Part shown: piece by piece, positions 23,038 through 35,075 of the stretch
How the letters are laid out: each line of letters starts with the position of its first letter
How positions within the stretch are numbered: position 1 is the first letter of the stretch
Assembly (NCBI RefSeq): GCF_024323335.1
Contig: NC_066583.1
Coordinates: 271,742,916-271,806,915, forward strand
Direction of reading: 5' to 3'
Length of the DNA stretch: 64,000 nt
Origin: Lathyrus oleraceus
Taxonomy: Eukaryota > Streptophyta > Magnoliopsida > Fabales > Fabaceae
Made by a program: the position numbers and the translations under genes
The notes under the pieces: generated by a model
The model's input: the letters and a program-made list of their open reading frames with translations, nothing else
Told to the model about the DNA's origin: nothing
Databases searched by the model: none

Positions 23038-26000
23038 TGTAGCGGTGTATTCGTCGCTATATGATCTATTGATTAAATCATAAGCAAAGTATACAAGTAA
23101 ATAGAGTCGCCACCGCACTTTTATTTATCCAAAGGACTGGCTAAAAAGCGAACAAAAGCCTAAGAAGTTTTACACGTAGAAAACCAACGAAAAGATCAGA
23201 GATCGGGGTAAGGGGTAAATTACGCAATGGGAAGGTGTTAGGCACCCATCACGTCCTAGGTACTCCTAGGGAACCCTTTTCACACTTGTTGTATAAAAAA
23301 TGTTTATTTGTTTATGACATATTGTGCAAACATGATTGGGATGATGAGAAAAAGAATGTACAAGTTAATTATTTTTGTGTTCGAACGGATGAACCCGTTG
23401 CCTACGTACCTTCCATCAAAGGTAAGGATCAAAACGCCGTAGTTCGGCTAAAAGATTTCCAAATTATCAGTGGGTTCAATTTTAAACAAGAGCACTAAGG
23501 CTTTTCATTCTCAACGGGAGAAAACTCAACCAATACCAACAATCCACCATGCAAGGATAGCTTCAACATACTAGTGAGGGGTTAACCCTATAATAAGTAT
23601 GGAAGACTTACAATCAACCTATTAAGGATGCGGTGAGATTTACATCAACCACTATGAGAATTGAAACCTATGGCTAATGTATGAAAACATATTAACAATG
23701 GACAAAGCCACAAAACAATTGAATGGGTGAAGTTAATTGATTATGAGTATTCACAAAGTATGGTTAAAGTATGATTAAGATTGATTCAAAGAGAAGTATT
23801 AACAAAGATGAAGTTTGGAAATCAAGGACTTAAAGTCCAGGTTTCTAATTTGAAAGAGTCATGAGAATGTTTGCACAACATGCATATACAAGTTTGAAAA
23901 GTCGACAACGTGAAAAGGGGGTTTGAAACAAAAGTGTATGGATGATGGAGTGTAAAACTTCCTAGAGGTTCACCTCTTGAAATCATATAGAAGATGATTC
24001 AAGTGTGTCCTTTGGAATGAGGCAACAAAGCAAGTTAGTAAAAATAAAAGACGAGGTGATACCGGATGCCACTCAATGGACTGACTCCAATCTCACACAA
24101 AAGCGGATACCGGATACCAATAAATGGATTTACACCAATCTCCTAAAATAAAACAATGATATCGGATGCCAATAAATGGTCTTACTCCAATCTCACAAAG
24201 TAAAACAAAATATGGATGTCAGATGCCAATAAATGGTCTTACTCTAATCTCCTCAAAGCAAAACAAAATAGGGATGTCAGATGCCAATCTATCTGGACTT
24301 ATTCCAACCTCCACAGTATGGCCATAGGAGTACAAATGCCACATCACAGGGACTTATAATTGCATCCTCTCATACAACAAACAAGAGCAAAGAAGATATG
24401 AGTGACCAATGAAATGATCTTACACTCTATCTCTTCCATATCATGGGAACAAAAGCCAATCTACATGGTCTTACAATTGTCCTCAATGGGCAAACAAACA
24501 TGGATCACAAGGATATGCAATAATGATCATACAAGAATTAACAATCAATGATGATGAATGCATAATGGCAAATAAGCAATCATGTCCAAATGAATCAAAT
24601 AATCAATCAAACAAGTTCAAGTAGCACACACTATAACCAAACAATTAGGCTCAAGCAAAGGGTTAGACTTTAAAGTCAACTGGAATGGGGTAAATGGTGC
24701 TCTTAACCTTGACATTGAGAGCCAAGGTGAAGCAGATGAAAGGATATGAGGGGTGTGCCTCATCACTCTTATCCCTGGTCAGGGAGAGCATTGAATATCA
24801 GAAGGTGTGGGAGTTCAGAAAGGGGGAACTCTCTCCACAAGTTAGACTCGATAGATCTTGGGCTTTTACTCACTATGCATCAACACAAGTAGTGTGAGCA
24901 AGGTGAGAGACTCACAGAATAGTAGGAGATAGGCTACATATCTCTTATATCTACCAATTGCCTTATTAAAAGGACTTCATCTGCTTGGGGACAAAATTAA
25001 ACACACAAAGACATTGCCTCTTAAGGAGGACTTCAGACAGGTGCCTGGCTAAATAACAGGCCAGGTCTTCCAGACTACATGAAGAAGAAGGTGCTATACC
25101 TCAATGCAAATGCTATCAAGCAAAGCAATGCAAGTTCTCAAAGAACTATAAGCAACTATGGTACCTGAAATCAATCAAATATAATCAGTATACAACTCAA
25201 AGTCAAACAGACAAATTAATGAACCAACAGTCAACACAATCAAACAATGCCATGTGCAAAGCACAAAGCTCAAAGCTCAAATGAGCTAAGCATCCTACAA
25301 AACAAACAAGTTAGTTTACAATAGTCAAATGAAACAACTCAATCAACTTGCATTAATTCCTTTAAAGCACTTTGCTTCTTAACCTGAAAAGTCAAAGTCA
25401 AACTCAAACATGAGAAGTAAGACCACTAGGACAAGCCTAGGGTCAAAAGGAGGGAAAAATCTTAAAACAGCAAGTGAAACATGATCAAAACCAAGATAAT
25501 TCAATTAAGAAGAGAGTCCAATTGGTCTCATATCAAAACAATGCACTAATTTCATTTCATGCACAATTTAGGTCAAAGTAAGCAAGTGTGAACCACATAT
25601 GAGTAAACAGAATGATCACAATCAAAAAAATACCAAAACAGCTCAATAAATTCCACAAAAATTCAAGTCTAAACAGAACACATTCAATGAGCATCATGTC
25701 AAATTTCATGCTATTTGGACAAGAGGAAGTAGGGGAATTAAATCAACAAGTCATGGCATGCAAAAACCAACCTAAACTAGGTCACAAATCATGTGTCAAC
25801 TTCAATCAATTGTAAAACAGTGAAAACAAATGAGAAATGAACAGGACCAAAGCCAAAGTGAAGCTAAACATGTCAAGAAACACTCCACCAAATTTCATCT
25901 TCATGTGATAAGATATGAACATTTTACAAGCTATGGAAGTTAATCACTCAAGAGAAGTTCACAAAATGGTAAACAGCAAACAAAAATACCAATCAAATAG

Positions 26001-28501
26001 GAAATTGATCAACAAATCCTACAAAAAATCATGGTTAAACTAGACATATAAATGAAATCACATGCAAAAATCCAGAGCCAATGGCATTCAATAAGCATGG
26101 AAACAAAATTTATGAACATGGCATAACCTAGTGTGACACACATTGTCACACTCAAAAAGATCACATCATATCTCTCTAACCAGAAACTCAAAAATAGCAA
26201 ACTATACATCAAAATCACCAGGAAATAGTCAAGAACATGCCTATAAAATTTCATGCATTTTGGAGCAAGCATCATTATTTTATGAATGAAATGGCAAAAC
26301 ATACATCAAAAGCATACATGTCCAAAGTCTCTAGGCAAAATAAAAAATCAGCCAAGCACAACTTTTACTATCATGCCTAAAAACAACTAGAGAGAATTTG
26401 GAGATCAACACAAAAATCCTCATTCAATTTGGATAAACCATGAATTAATTATGATTTTTAGAAGTTTGGTTAAGAAATGAAATAATTATTTAACATTTAA
26501 ATGAATTTGAATAAGCTGAGTGGCAATTCTGTAATTAATTCAAGCCAGGGCGAAACGCGCCCGTTTCATTAAACGGCATGGCTTCACACGATTGGTCCAT
26601 TCTCGCGGTAAACACAATTCGAAACTGAAGCCAAGGCAAAGCGGATCTGGACGCGAGCTGGAACGAGAAAATCAGAACACAACGTCGTGTTCTTCGCGTT
26701 CATCATCATCATCACTTTTTGCCACGAAAACCAGCAAATGATATACCAATCGAAACGTCATGTCACGTAGATCATTATTCTAACAAGCAATTAACCTAAA
26801 TTTAATCATGCTTCACGGATCGATCGAAGAAAGTTTCACACTCAAATGTTCAGATCAAGATATCTTCATCAATACCTAATGAAAATCTATGATCTAAGTT
26901 GCAGTGTAACCTACGTTGTGAGATCTACAAGACGCATATCAAGATTTCAAGAATCGTGTCAATCGAGTTCTGACCTTATGTAGATGCAGGTCGTGATTCA
27001 GCTTGTTTCGCGGCTCCAATGGCAGAAACAGATACTCTGTGATGATGTAGAAGGTGTATGGTGATGAATGCTCAGCTCAACAATGCTTGGATCAATGAAA
27101 TTTTGCAACTGCCATGGAAGCTCAAGCTTTGCAACAGTGAGAATTTGCACGATTTCTTCCTCAATTGCTTCAAACAGAAATCCAAATACACCCGTGAATG
27201 ATGAATACTGCAAAAGAAAGTAGAAAGAATCAAGAGTTCTTGATGAATTGAATGAAAAAAGTGTGTAGAAAAATGTGAGAATTTGAGAGAATTGGTGAAT
27301 TTTTGGATTTTGATCTGAATTGTGATTGTTGATCCTGAGTTTTCTGTTAGGATTAGGCTTTTATAGTATCACTTAATCCATGCCTTAATCATGCTTAACC
27401 AAATTGGAGTGATTAGTGAATTGAGCTTGTTATGGAAATTGGCCAATTTGCCCTTTGATAGCTTGAACCAATGGAACAGTGTTTTTTTCTTTTGAAGCAA
27501 GTCACAAAGTGCATTTGGAAGTGAATGGGATTGGTTTCATGTGAAAATCCCATGCATTTTGAAATTTGGCCTTTTTTCCCACCAATTTTTAAATGGTCCA
27601 CTTGAAAAATGACCTTTTGCTATGATGGTTTTTGATGAATTGTGATGAGGTATTTGGATAGTACACATCAAATTTGGTTTGCTCAAAGAAAGATCACCCA
27701 ATTTGGCCATTCCATTCAAAAGTTATGGCACTTTGAATTTCAACTTTTTCTGAAAATGATTTGATCATAACTTGCCAACCACACATGAGAAATGAGTGTT
27801 CTTGGACTTTTTGGAAAGGTGAGATCAAGATCTTCAACTTTAATGTTGGACAAAATTTGATTTGAAGCATTCTTGGACATGTAATTTTGAGGAGAAGAAC
27901 TTTCCATTTTTGGTAGGTGAAAATTACAGGTCATTTCTATTTTTGGAAACTTTTTGTTTGACTTCAAATTCTTCAACCTTGATCTTTGAAATGCCAAATG
28001 AGGCTTATATGGACATGAATGAGACCTTTCCAACCATCTCACACCTTCCAATCCCTGATTAAATGCACAGTTGACCACAATTGACTTTTCTAGGGTTTTG
28101 GTTGACTGAGCCATGTTCTGATGAATTCCAAGCCTCTACCACATGAGATCTTGATCCAAAATGATATCACAACTTATATGAACTTATGATGAATGATTAT
28201 GGTGCCCAAATTCTTCAAGAATGGTCACCATCCCTTGCCCAATGGCTGATTTGACTGGTTTGACCTAGTTTGCTTCATCTGCAAGTAACAAGGTTAGATG
28301 ATAATATTTTTGTACTTTTGGCTAGTAAACAATATGAAAAGCAATGATGTACAAATGCAATACATGCTTGGTGATCAAGAAACACACTCACAAGATACCC
28401 ACCCACTAGGAGGGAAGCAAAGATGCACAATGATCCTTGAGGCAATGAATGGTATGATATGATGCCATGAGGGATCTTAGGGACAAAATTGGGGTCTTAC
28501 A
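23038..28501 (-). repeat. E1 5' LTR (right copy)
   Basis: Minus-strand start TGTAAGACCCC at 28501, end CTACA at 23038, 5464 bp. Equivalent positions are offset by 12,683 from the left copy. Candidate TATA box at 27358-27365. Differences from the left copy cluster in 25.2-26.8 kb and 27.6-28.4 kb, with a near-identical stretch in between 23.65 and 25.27 kb. Confidence 0.93.
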
Positions 28502-28506
28502 ATTAC
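28502..28506. repeat. Right target-site duplication of E1 (ATTAC)
   Basis: Perfect partner of 10350-10354. Confidence 0.9.
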
Positions 28507-30759
28507 AAACATCTTTCATGTTTGCATCAAGAGCTAATTTTGCTTGGAAAGTCATTTCTTATGGTGAAAGATTATAGGTCATTTTGTTTGTGCCCTAGAT
28601 AGAAGGTCAACTTCCAAGAATTATAACTTGCTCAATTTGCATGATATAAATATTATCCAAGTTTCATGATCAATTTCAAGAAGTCTTCTGCAACTTTTCT
28701 TGTTTGAGAAAGGTCAAATTCCACTTGCAGGGGCATGTTCCATGAGGAAACATTATAGGTCCATTTTCGCCATTATCATTGAACATGCATTTTCCCTCAA
28801 CTTCTAAAATCTATAACTCCATCATGAAAGATCTAAATTGTGTCAAATCTATAACCAAATTGAAGATAATAAAATATCTACAACTTTGTAGAAGGAACCA
28901 AAGTCATTTGACGCTCATAGAAAAAATTATTTAAGGTGGAAAAAGGGGTCATTTGAATTTTAACTTAGAAAATTTTCAAGTATGTTTGATTCCTCCAACT
29001 TAAACACCAAAATTCATCATGATCCAAGCTTCAAATGAAAAAAGTTGCAACATCAAAGTTGTTCCCCTTCATGCTAGCTTTCCAAAGCCTCAAAGATCAT
29101 TGAATTTGGATAAATATTGAGAGACTTGCGCATGGTTCCTTAGTTTGGTTTGGTTTGGAAACTTTTGCACTCAAATGTTAATTCCCTTTTCATGCTTCCA
29201 TGTAATGACTTCAGCAACTTTTGTACATGAATTGGAAGTGGATTGCATAATTGTTTGGGCCTAATTCTATGCCGATGCACCCATGCACAACATTGCTATT
29301 TTTGGCCAAGTTTTGAATTGGTGTGGAAATGAATTCATAAGCCTATAAGTACATGTCCATTACCTCAACATTGAAGGATGCTTGATCAAGCTTTGATCGG
29401 CAAATCCCCGAACCTCCATTGAAAGAATAACCTCGAAGATTTCTTTGAAATCGAGTTTTAGTTCACCTTCTATTTTTGAGCTAAAACTCCAAGGGTTCAC
29501 AACCTTTTTCATCTTAAACATCTCCTGCAAGCAAGAAGAAGCAAGGCCAAGAGGATTGGGATCGAGATCGAGCTTCATCACTGCAAACTGAATGTGGAAT
29601 TTCTCAAACTTTCCTTCTTTGATTCTCTCTCATTTCGCCATCTTTTTGATTAATTTTTGGGTGGCTGAAGTCCCACCAGTGTAGGCAACAAGATTGAGTT
29701 GCTTTGAGGTTGAATCAAAGTAAATCAGTTTGCATACCTCATTTTTCAATTCCACATATCTTTTTGTATAATGAGAATTGGAGAAAATGGGGGTCAGATT
29801 CAGGATCCTGACATTTTTCTCTTCAAAATAGTGTATGGATCATGTATTTTTGTGAACATTTTTGTTGGACCAGTCCGGTGAGGGTGACCGGAGAAGATGA
29901 CCGGAGATAGGGATCCGGTGGTGCACTGGTTGTGTCCAGGCCATCTGATACTTGGTCCACGTTTTAATTTGAGCCATCCAATGCAATTACCATGTGTTCA
30001 AGTGCGTTGACTAATGACCACGGTGGATGATACATGCTTGACCATCAGATCTGCCACCTCAATTAATGAGAGAGATCTGATGGGCCTCGATTTTTTGAAT
30101 TAACTGATTTTCTGTTTTAATATTTTTATTAGCATTTTCTTATTTAATTCATTATAAATTCAATATTAATCCAAAAAATATGGGACTTTCACCAAAAAAA
30201 TTCAAATAATTTCCTTTTCCATTTTCTAAATTAAAATTATTTTTTGGATTGGATTTGATATTTTTAGTGAATTAAATGATTTTTAACTTGTTTTTAATTG
30301 ATTTTAAATACTTTTGACTTTCAAAAAATGCAAAATAAAATAATCAGTCTAAGGTCCTTTGACCTTGTTTGACCTATGATAAATCCCTTAGCCATTTATT
30401 TGGTGATTTGAAGGGATTTGAGGTTTTTCATCTTTTAAAATACATTTTTATTCATTTAAAAATTGAAATTAAATTTTTAAATTGCTTAAAATCATGTTGA
30501 GCTTTTTGTTTGACTATGTGTTGACTCAACTTCTGCTTGGCCTTGATCTTGGTTGAATTAGACATTAGTTTGATCAAAGCCATTGGATTTAGGGGGTTGA
30601 TGAAGTTTGAACTTCATCCTCCCAAATGAATGGATGGTATTGATCAAATAAAGTTCATCCCTTGATCAATTTAGGTTTTCTTTCACTTCATCTTCATCTT
30701 CATCTCCTTCTTCCCCAATCCCTCATTAGCAAATGATATCTCTAAAATCAAATGCTAGC
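28507..30759 (+). mobile_element. Host LTR F, segment 2
   Basis: Continuation of the LTR that starts at 9678, resumed after E1. No supported ORF. From about 30350 it matches 4230-4634 in LTR G. It is cut again at 30759 by element A. Confidence 0.7.
30755..30759. repeat. Left target-site duplication of A (CTAGC)
   Basis: Pairs with CTAGT at 46585-46589, one mismatch. The unoccupied paralogue at 4635-4639 reads CTAGT, so either the left copy changed T to C or only CTAG is duplicated and a C from the CAGC before the 3' LTR was carried in with the LTR. Confidence 0.75.
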
Positions 30760-30896
30760 TGTCATACCCCAAAATTTGCCCGTCGATATTACAAAGCATT
30801 CCTCAAGACCCTCCGACTTGTTCTGCAAGGCACTGATATCAAATGGACAAAAGCCCAGCTCACAACAGGCCCAATCCAAAAGTGGCCCAAAATAGC

Positions 30897-31028
30897 TTGC
30901 TCGCTAGGCGAGCAATTCCTTCGCCTAGCGAACATTTCATCATGCCACTCGCCCAGCGAAGCATCAGATCCAGAAAAAGGCCCAGAATGGCTTGCTCGCT
31001 AGGCGAGCAATTCCTTCGCCTAGCGAAG
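30897..31028. promoter_or_regulatory. Duplicated GC-rich palindromes in U3
   Basis: TTGCTCGCTAGGCGAGCAA is at 30897-30915 and 30992-31010; TTCGCCTAGCGAA is at 30920-30932 and 31015-31027. All have perfect arms around TAG or CTA, and they lie 60-190 bp upstream of the TATA box. Related palindromes sit downstream: GCTCGCT/AGCGAGC arms (31508-31514 and 31527-31533) and CTTCGCTAGGCGAAG (31556-31570). Copies in the 3' LTR are 13,785 bp further on. A regulatory role is inferred from position only. Confidence 0.75.
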
Positions 31029-31089
31029 CTTGCGAAAATCTGAAGTTTTGGACCTCATTTTAAGCCCATTAGGTCACCACCACTACTAC

Positions 31090-31097
31090 TATAAATA
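31090..31097 (+). promoter_or_regulatory. TATA box of A 5' LTR
   Basis: TATAAATA, about 330 bp inside the LTR and followed by a C- and A-rich stretch suitable for a transcript start. The same in the 3' LTR at 44875-44882. Confidence 0.7.
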
Positions 31098-32803
31098 CCA
31101 GCTCCCCAGCCACGAAAATGACAGACAGACCCAGAGGGAGAAACACAGAAACACACAAACAGACGGACGAAGGACGGAAACCCTGGTGCAAAAACCCTGC
31201 TAACCTGAAGGCAGCCCATCCGCGCCGAAGCTACCGCCGCCCAACTCAATCCGGCCTCCAAGCAACCAGTCCCTTTCAATATCGCAATTGCACACAGGTT
31301 TGCGTATCACCGCTGTTTTACGTTTCCAATTGATATTCTTTACATACATGATGCATTCCGATTAAAGTTTTGATATATAAAATGATTTCGCATGTGAATC
31401 CAAGTATGAACATCCTGTATAATTGTATATGCTATGCCTATAATCCAATGCCATGAAAGTGCAGGTTTTCGGAAGTCATGCTGCTGTCAAACTCCAAACC
31501 CGTGGCCGCTCGCTAGCTCATCGCTAAGCGAGCCTGCAGCGAGCATTCGCTGAGCCTTCGCTAGGCGAAGCAGAGGCGAACAGGACAGCGGCCGCTTTGT
31601 CTCTTTGTTGTCCATTTTATGTTTATCTAATCATGGTTCTGCATCATTTGGCCTGAATTCCTGACTGTTATGTTGTATTTTTATGGTGCAATTGCCAAAA
31701 CATATCTTATCTTAATGCTCTAACCCGTGTGTTGAATGGTGTAAAAGCTTCCATATCCCCAATGAAGTGGCCGGCTAGGTACTCCGCTTTACGTGTGGGA
31801 GACCTTCGTGGAGATGGATTCTAAGTTACTTCACTTTAATGTGAAGATTCATATTGATTGCCTAATTAATTTTAATGTATTAATTTTCAATGTATTGATT
31901 TTAATGTATTGATTTTAATGTGGAGACTCACCATAATTACCTAATGAACGTTAAAATATGGACTTTAAATAAATAATACCGGACCTCTCTTTGTTACCCC
32001 CCGATTACGTAATACGGTCATGTCCCGCGAATATGGGGATACCGTTAGCAAAGACCCTTCGGTTAAATCATCATGGTCCCTCGGATGTTGCCTTCGGAAA
32101 TACGATTTTGTCCCTCGATGATCCTTCGGTGTAGCCTATGGCCAAATGATGATAGTCCCTTCGAATGCTAAGGTATCCTCACTACTGTTGCCTTCAATGA
32201 CCTATCGATGACCCTACGATGACCCTTCTACATCCCAAGGATAAACTACTTACTTCTCAATAGTAAGGACAGTTTTACCCTCACAAGGATAGAAAATGAC
32301 AGTAAAGACCTCGGACAGGTATAACCCTTAATTGCTCATTCATAACCTAAAATATTTTTCCACCTTACACATTTCAAACATCCTCATTTTTTTGGAAAAT
32401 CACCACTTAGCATACATCCGTACTAGGATCATTGCCGAGTTATATTTTTCTAAATGACTTTCAAATCTAAATGAGATAACCACTTTGTATACATTCATGC
32501 AAGAATCATTACAAAGTTAAATTCTCATTTTCCAAACATTTTTCACCCATTTCTCAACCACCTTTTTCAAACTAGAAAACATAAATGATTGAGCAATTAA
32601 GAGCCCATGGATAACCATGGATACAAAGGGTGCTAATACCTTCCCTTTGTATAACGTACCTCCCGAACCTAAGAATCTAAATTAAGGTCTTTCCTGTTCT
32701 TTTCCACCTTTCCTTATGGGATAAAAGAAAAGTCGGTGGCGACTCTTGCTAACCGCGACATTGCGATTAAAAACAAAAAGTCCAGTTCACCGTATGACAG
32801 AAC

Positions 32804-32821
32804 TGGCGACTCTGCTGGGGA
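32804..32821 (+). other. A primer-binding site
   Basis: TGGCGACTCTGCTGGGGA, four bases after the 5' LTR; identical to the E1 site. Ogre elements are reported to be primed by tRNA-Arg. Confidence 0.88.
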
Positions 32822-33527
32822 CGACAAAGAGAGGTCCATCTTAAAAAAAAAAAAGAAAAAATCATTTCTGTTTTCGGATTGTTCCTTCTTTTAAGGGATT
32901 GTTTGAGTGAAAGATCCTACACCCGAATCTAGTGTACCTTAGGTAAGTAGCAATAGATCATCGCGACTATCCGGCGTATACTGGAATGGTTAAAATGATG
33001 GCTACGGTTAATGTGACACTTTGGATGTCCTGATGTTCCTCATGTTTACTTGAGGAAAAATTTGGCATTCGCGTGGTGTCATCAAAGCATTAGCCAGATC
33101 TTTAGAACCTTAATTGACTCATCCTAGCCATTAGAAAGTAGTGAGATAACTGGCTTCGGTTCCGACTGAGGTTGGTTGATACTCGATACTACACTCTTTG
33201 AGATTGGACTTTAGGGAAGCTTTGGTCAACCACTTGGCGTTGCACTGAAGTGGACTTAAAGAAAGGTCGATGATCTGAGATCCTTCTAGAACCCGGTTAC
33301 TATTCTAGGACAGGTTGAACCAACCAAACTTCAGTGGGGAGGGTACTTACCTATAGAACTCATGCAAGCCTTAAAACCTAGGAATGATTGTTGTGTGACT
33401 TGATTTACTTACATCATAACATCATAACATCATAACATCATAACATCATAACATCATAACATCATAGCATCATTGTACTAACCATTTCAAGGACTTAGGA
33501 ATTTAGCTTTGCTCTGTTGCACAGGTT
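32822..33527 (+). other. A leader region
   Basis: About 700 bp without ORF. It has an 8-bp microsatellite (ACATCATA, about seven copies, 33411-33470) and ends in a pyrimidine-rich stretch with TTGCACAG three bases before the ORF1 start codon, which looks like a splice acceptor. Confidence 0.7.
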
Positions 33528-34856
33528 ATGGCTTCCAGGAAGACTATCCGGATTAATCTTGTAACAATCTCTCCTCAACTCAAGGATTTGGTGTCAGAAC
33601 TTCCCGATCACGCTCAGTTCAACAAAAGACATGGATCTCTTCTCAATTTAGTTACCACCGGTTTCAAAGAAGATATGATGAGAGTTCTATTCCAGTTCTT
33701 CGATCCTAAACATCATTGCTTCACTTTCCCGGATTATCAGTTGGTACCCACATTAGAAGAGTTTTCCAAGCTGCTGGGGATACCTATCCTTGATCAAATA
33801 CCCTTCAGTGGTCTGGAAAAGATTCCGAAGACTGAAGAGGTTGTCGCAGCTTTACACATGACAAAGTCCGACATTGAAACTAATTGGGTAACAAGGAGTG
33901 GAGTGAAGGGCTTACTTGCCAAATTTCTGGTAGGTAAGGCCAAAGAATTCCTAAAAGCTATGAATGTCCATGCTTTTGAAGATGTCCTAGCATTACTGAT
34001 CTATGGTTTGGTGCTATTCCCTAATCCAGACCAATTCATAGACATGAATGCTATTAAGATATTCCTCACTCATAACCCTGTGCCTACCTTGCTTGGAGAT
34101 GTCTTGCATTCCCTTCACACTCGTACTATGAGAAGGCAAGGGACTCTCATGTGCTGCATACCTTTACTGTCTAGGTGGTTTATTTCGCACCTTCCTCAAT
34201 CAGTCTTGAAGAATGATCAAAATCTGAAATGGTCTCAAAGGATAATGGCACTCTCCCATTCAGACATCCGGTGGTGTTCTAACCTCAGAGAAAATGTTAT
34301 CATCATCGACCGTTGTGGAGAATTCCCTAATGTACCCCTCATGGGGATAAGAGGAGGTATTACTTATAATCCTGCCTTAGCCCTACGTCAGTTTGGGCAT
34401 GCTCGAAGAGATGGTCCACATGAAATGATTATTCAAGGTATAGTGTTTGACTATGACAATGACTCTCAAGGTCTCCGCCAAAGGTTTATACGAGCTTGGG
34501 GCATGGTGAAAAGAAGCACTTTAGTAAAGAAAAATTCTATTCCTATGGAGCCTTGTCTCAGATGGGTACGCGCCAGAGCTCGTGAACTTGTCATGCCATA
34601 TCTTGTAGTCGGACCATTGATTGTCGAATCAGAGATCGAAGGAGGTACTTCCCAGATCATTTCTTACCCAGATATGCCTACCGATGTTGAGGAATTGAAA
34701 AGATCCTGGATCCAGTTGAGAGAGGAGAAAGATACTTTCGAAGCTCAGTTCAATGCAGAAAGGAAGAAAGTATTAGAGCTCACCAGCCAACTCAATGAGG
34801 AACGAAGGCTCAATGCATATCTTCGCCCAAAAAGAAGTCGCCCCTGGGAGATTTGA
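33528..34856 (+). CDS. ORF1 protein of Ogre-type element (plant mobile domain-like)
   Basis: A 442-codon intact frame upstream of gag, the position of the extra ORF1 that marks Ogre and related Tat elements. The first ATG follows a CACAGGTT context and is the natural start. Residues about 25-220 have FDPKHHCFTFPDYQLVPTLE, LLGIP and LIYGLVLFPN, which recall the plant mobile domain/DUF7745 proteins found fused to or near plant transposons; this resemblance is from memory. Residues about 385-435 are charged and heptad-like (KRSWIQLREEKDTFEAQFNA, then a second such run), a probable coiled coil, so the protein may form dimers. Function in the element is unknown. No break or stop was seen. E1 lacks it, and C's would lie outside the window. 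Confidence 0.85.
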   Translation: MASRKTIRINLVTISPQLKDLVSELPDHAQFNKRHGSLLNLVTTGFKEDMMRVLFQFFDPKHHCFTFPDYQLVPTLEEFSKLLGIPILDQIPFSGLEKIPKTEEVVAALHMTKSDIETNWVTRSGVKGLLAKFLVGKAKEFLKAMNVHAFEDVLALLIYGLVLFPNPDQFIDMNAIKIFLTHNPVPTLLGDVLHSLHTRTMRRQGTLMCCIPLLSRWFISHLPQSVLKNDQNLKWSQRIMALSHSDIRWCSNLRENVIIIDRCGEFPNVPLMGIRGGITYNPALALRQFGHARRDGPHEMIIQGIVFDYDNDSQGLRQRFIRAWGMVKRSTLVKKNSIPMEPCLRWVRARARELVMPYLVVGPLIVESEIEGGTSQIISYPDMPTDVEELKRSWIQLREEKDTFEAQFNAERKKVLELTSQLNEERRLNAYLRPKRSRPWEI

Positions 34857-35075
34857 GCTTTCATTGCATTTTACTATTATTCCTTTTGTAATGAACATTG
34901 ATAAAAAAAAAATAAAATTATTAGCAATAAACATTTCTCTCTTGTTGGTGATTTACGCAAAGCTAAATTCCAAAAGTCCTTGAAAACATTTCATGCATTG
35001 CATCGCATAACATAACATTGCATAGCAGGTATTCTAAAGGACCATATTCTCACGGTCTGCCTCTTACACAGAAAA
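34857..35075 (+). other. Spacer between ORF1 and gag
   Basis: 219 bp, AT-rich with a poly-A-like run near 34905, then CATAACATTGCATAGCAG just ahead of the gag leader; the last bases look like a splice acceptor. No gene. Confidence 0.5.

Larger units (their letters stand above)
10355..28501 (-). mobile_element. E1: complete-ended, deleted Ogre-type retrotransposon
   Basis: An 18,147-bp element in minus orientation with two 5464-bp LTRs, 5-bp target duplication, primer-binding site, polypurine tract and a 7.2-kb interior. Reading from right to left the interior holds a leader, a remnant of the gag-protease C-terminus, a small intron, about 30 codons of pol start, the integrase C-terminus, a hairpin array and a 4.5-kb 3' UTR. 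ORF1, most of gag, protease, RT, both RNase H domains and the integrase core are absent. It must have used proteins from related elements, or lost its genes after insertion. The LTRs differ at roughly 30-35 positions by eye (about 0.6%) with no length difference. Confidence 0.9.
30760..32799 (+). repeat. A 5' LTR
   Basis: 2040 bp. U3 holds paired palindromes (30897-31028) upstream of a TATA box (31090). The section 31740-32300 has several ACCCTTCGGT/TCCCTCGATG-like short repeats. The end carries GGGTGCTAATACCTTCCC and GTCGGTGGCGACTC, words shared with the other Ogre-type LTR ends in the window. Confidence 0.96.

Noticed and set aside
30733..31002. 89-codon open frame, also seen at 44461-44787
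   Set aside because: Lies across the LTR start and the palindromes; duplicated because LTRs are duplicated.
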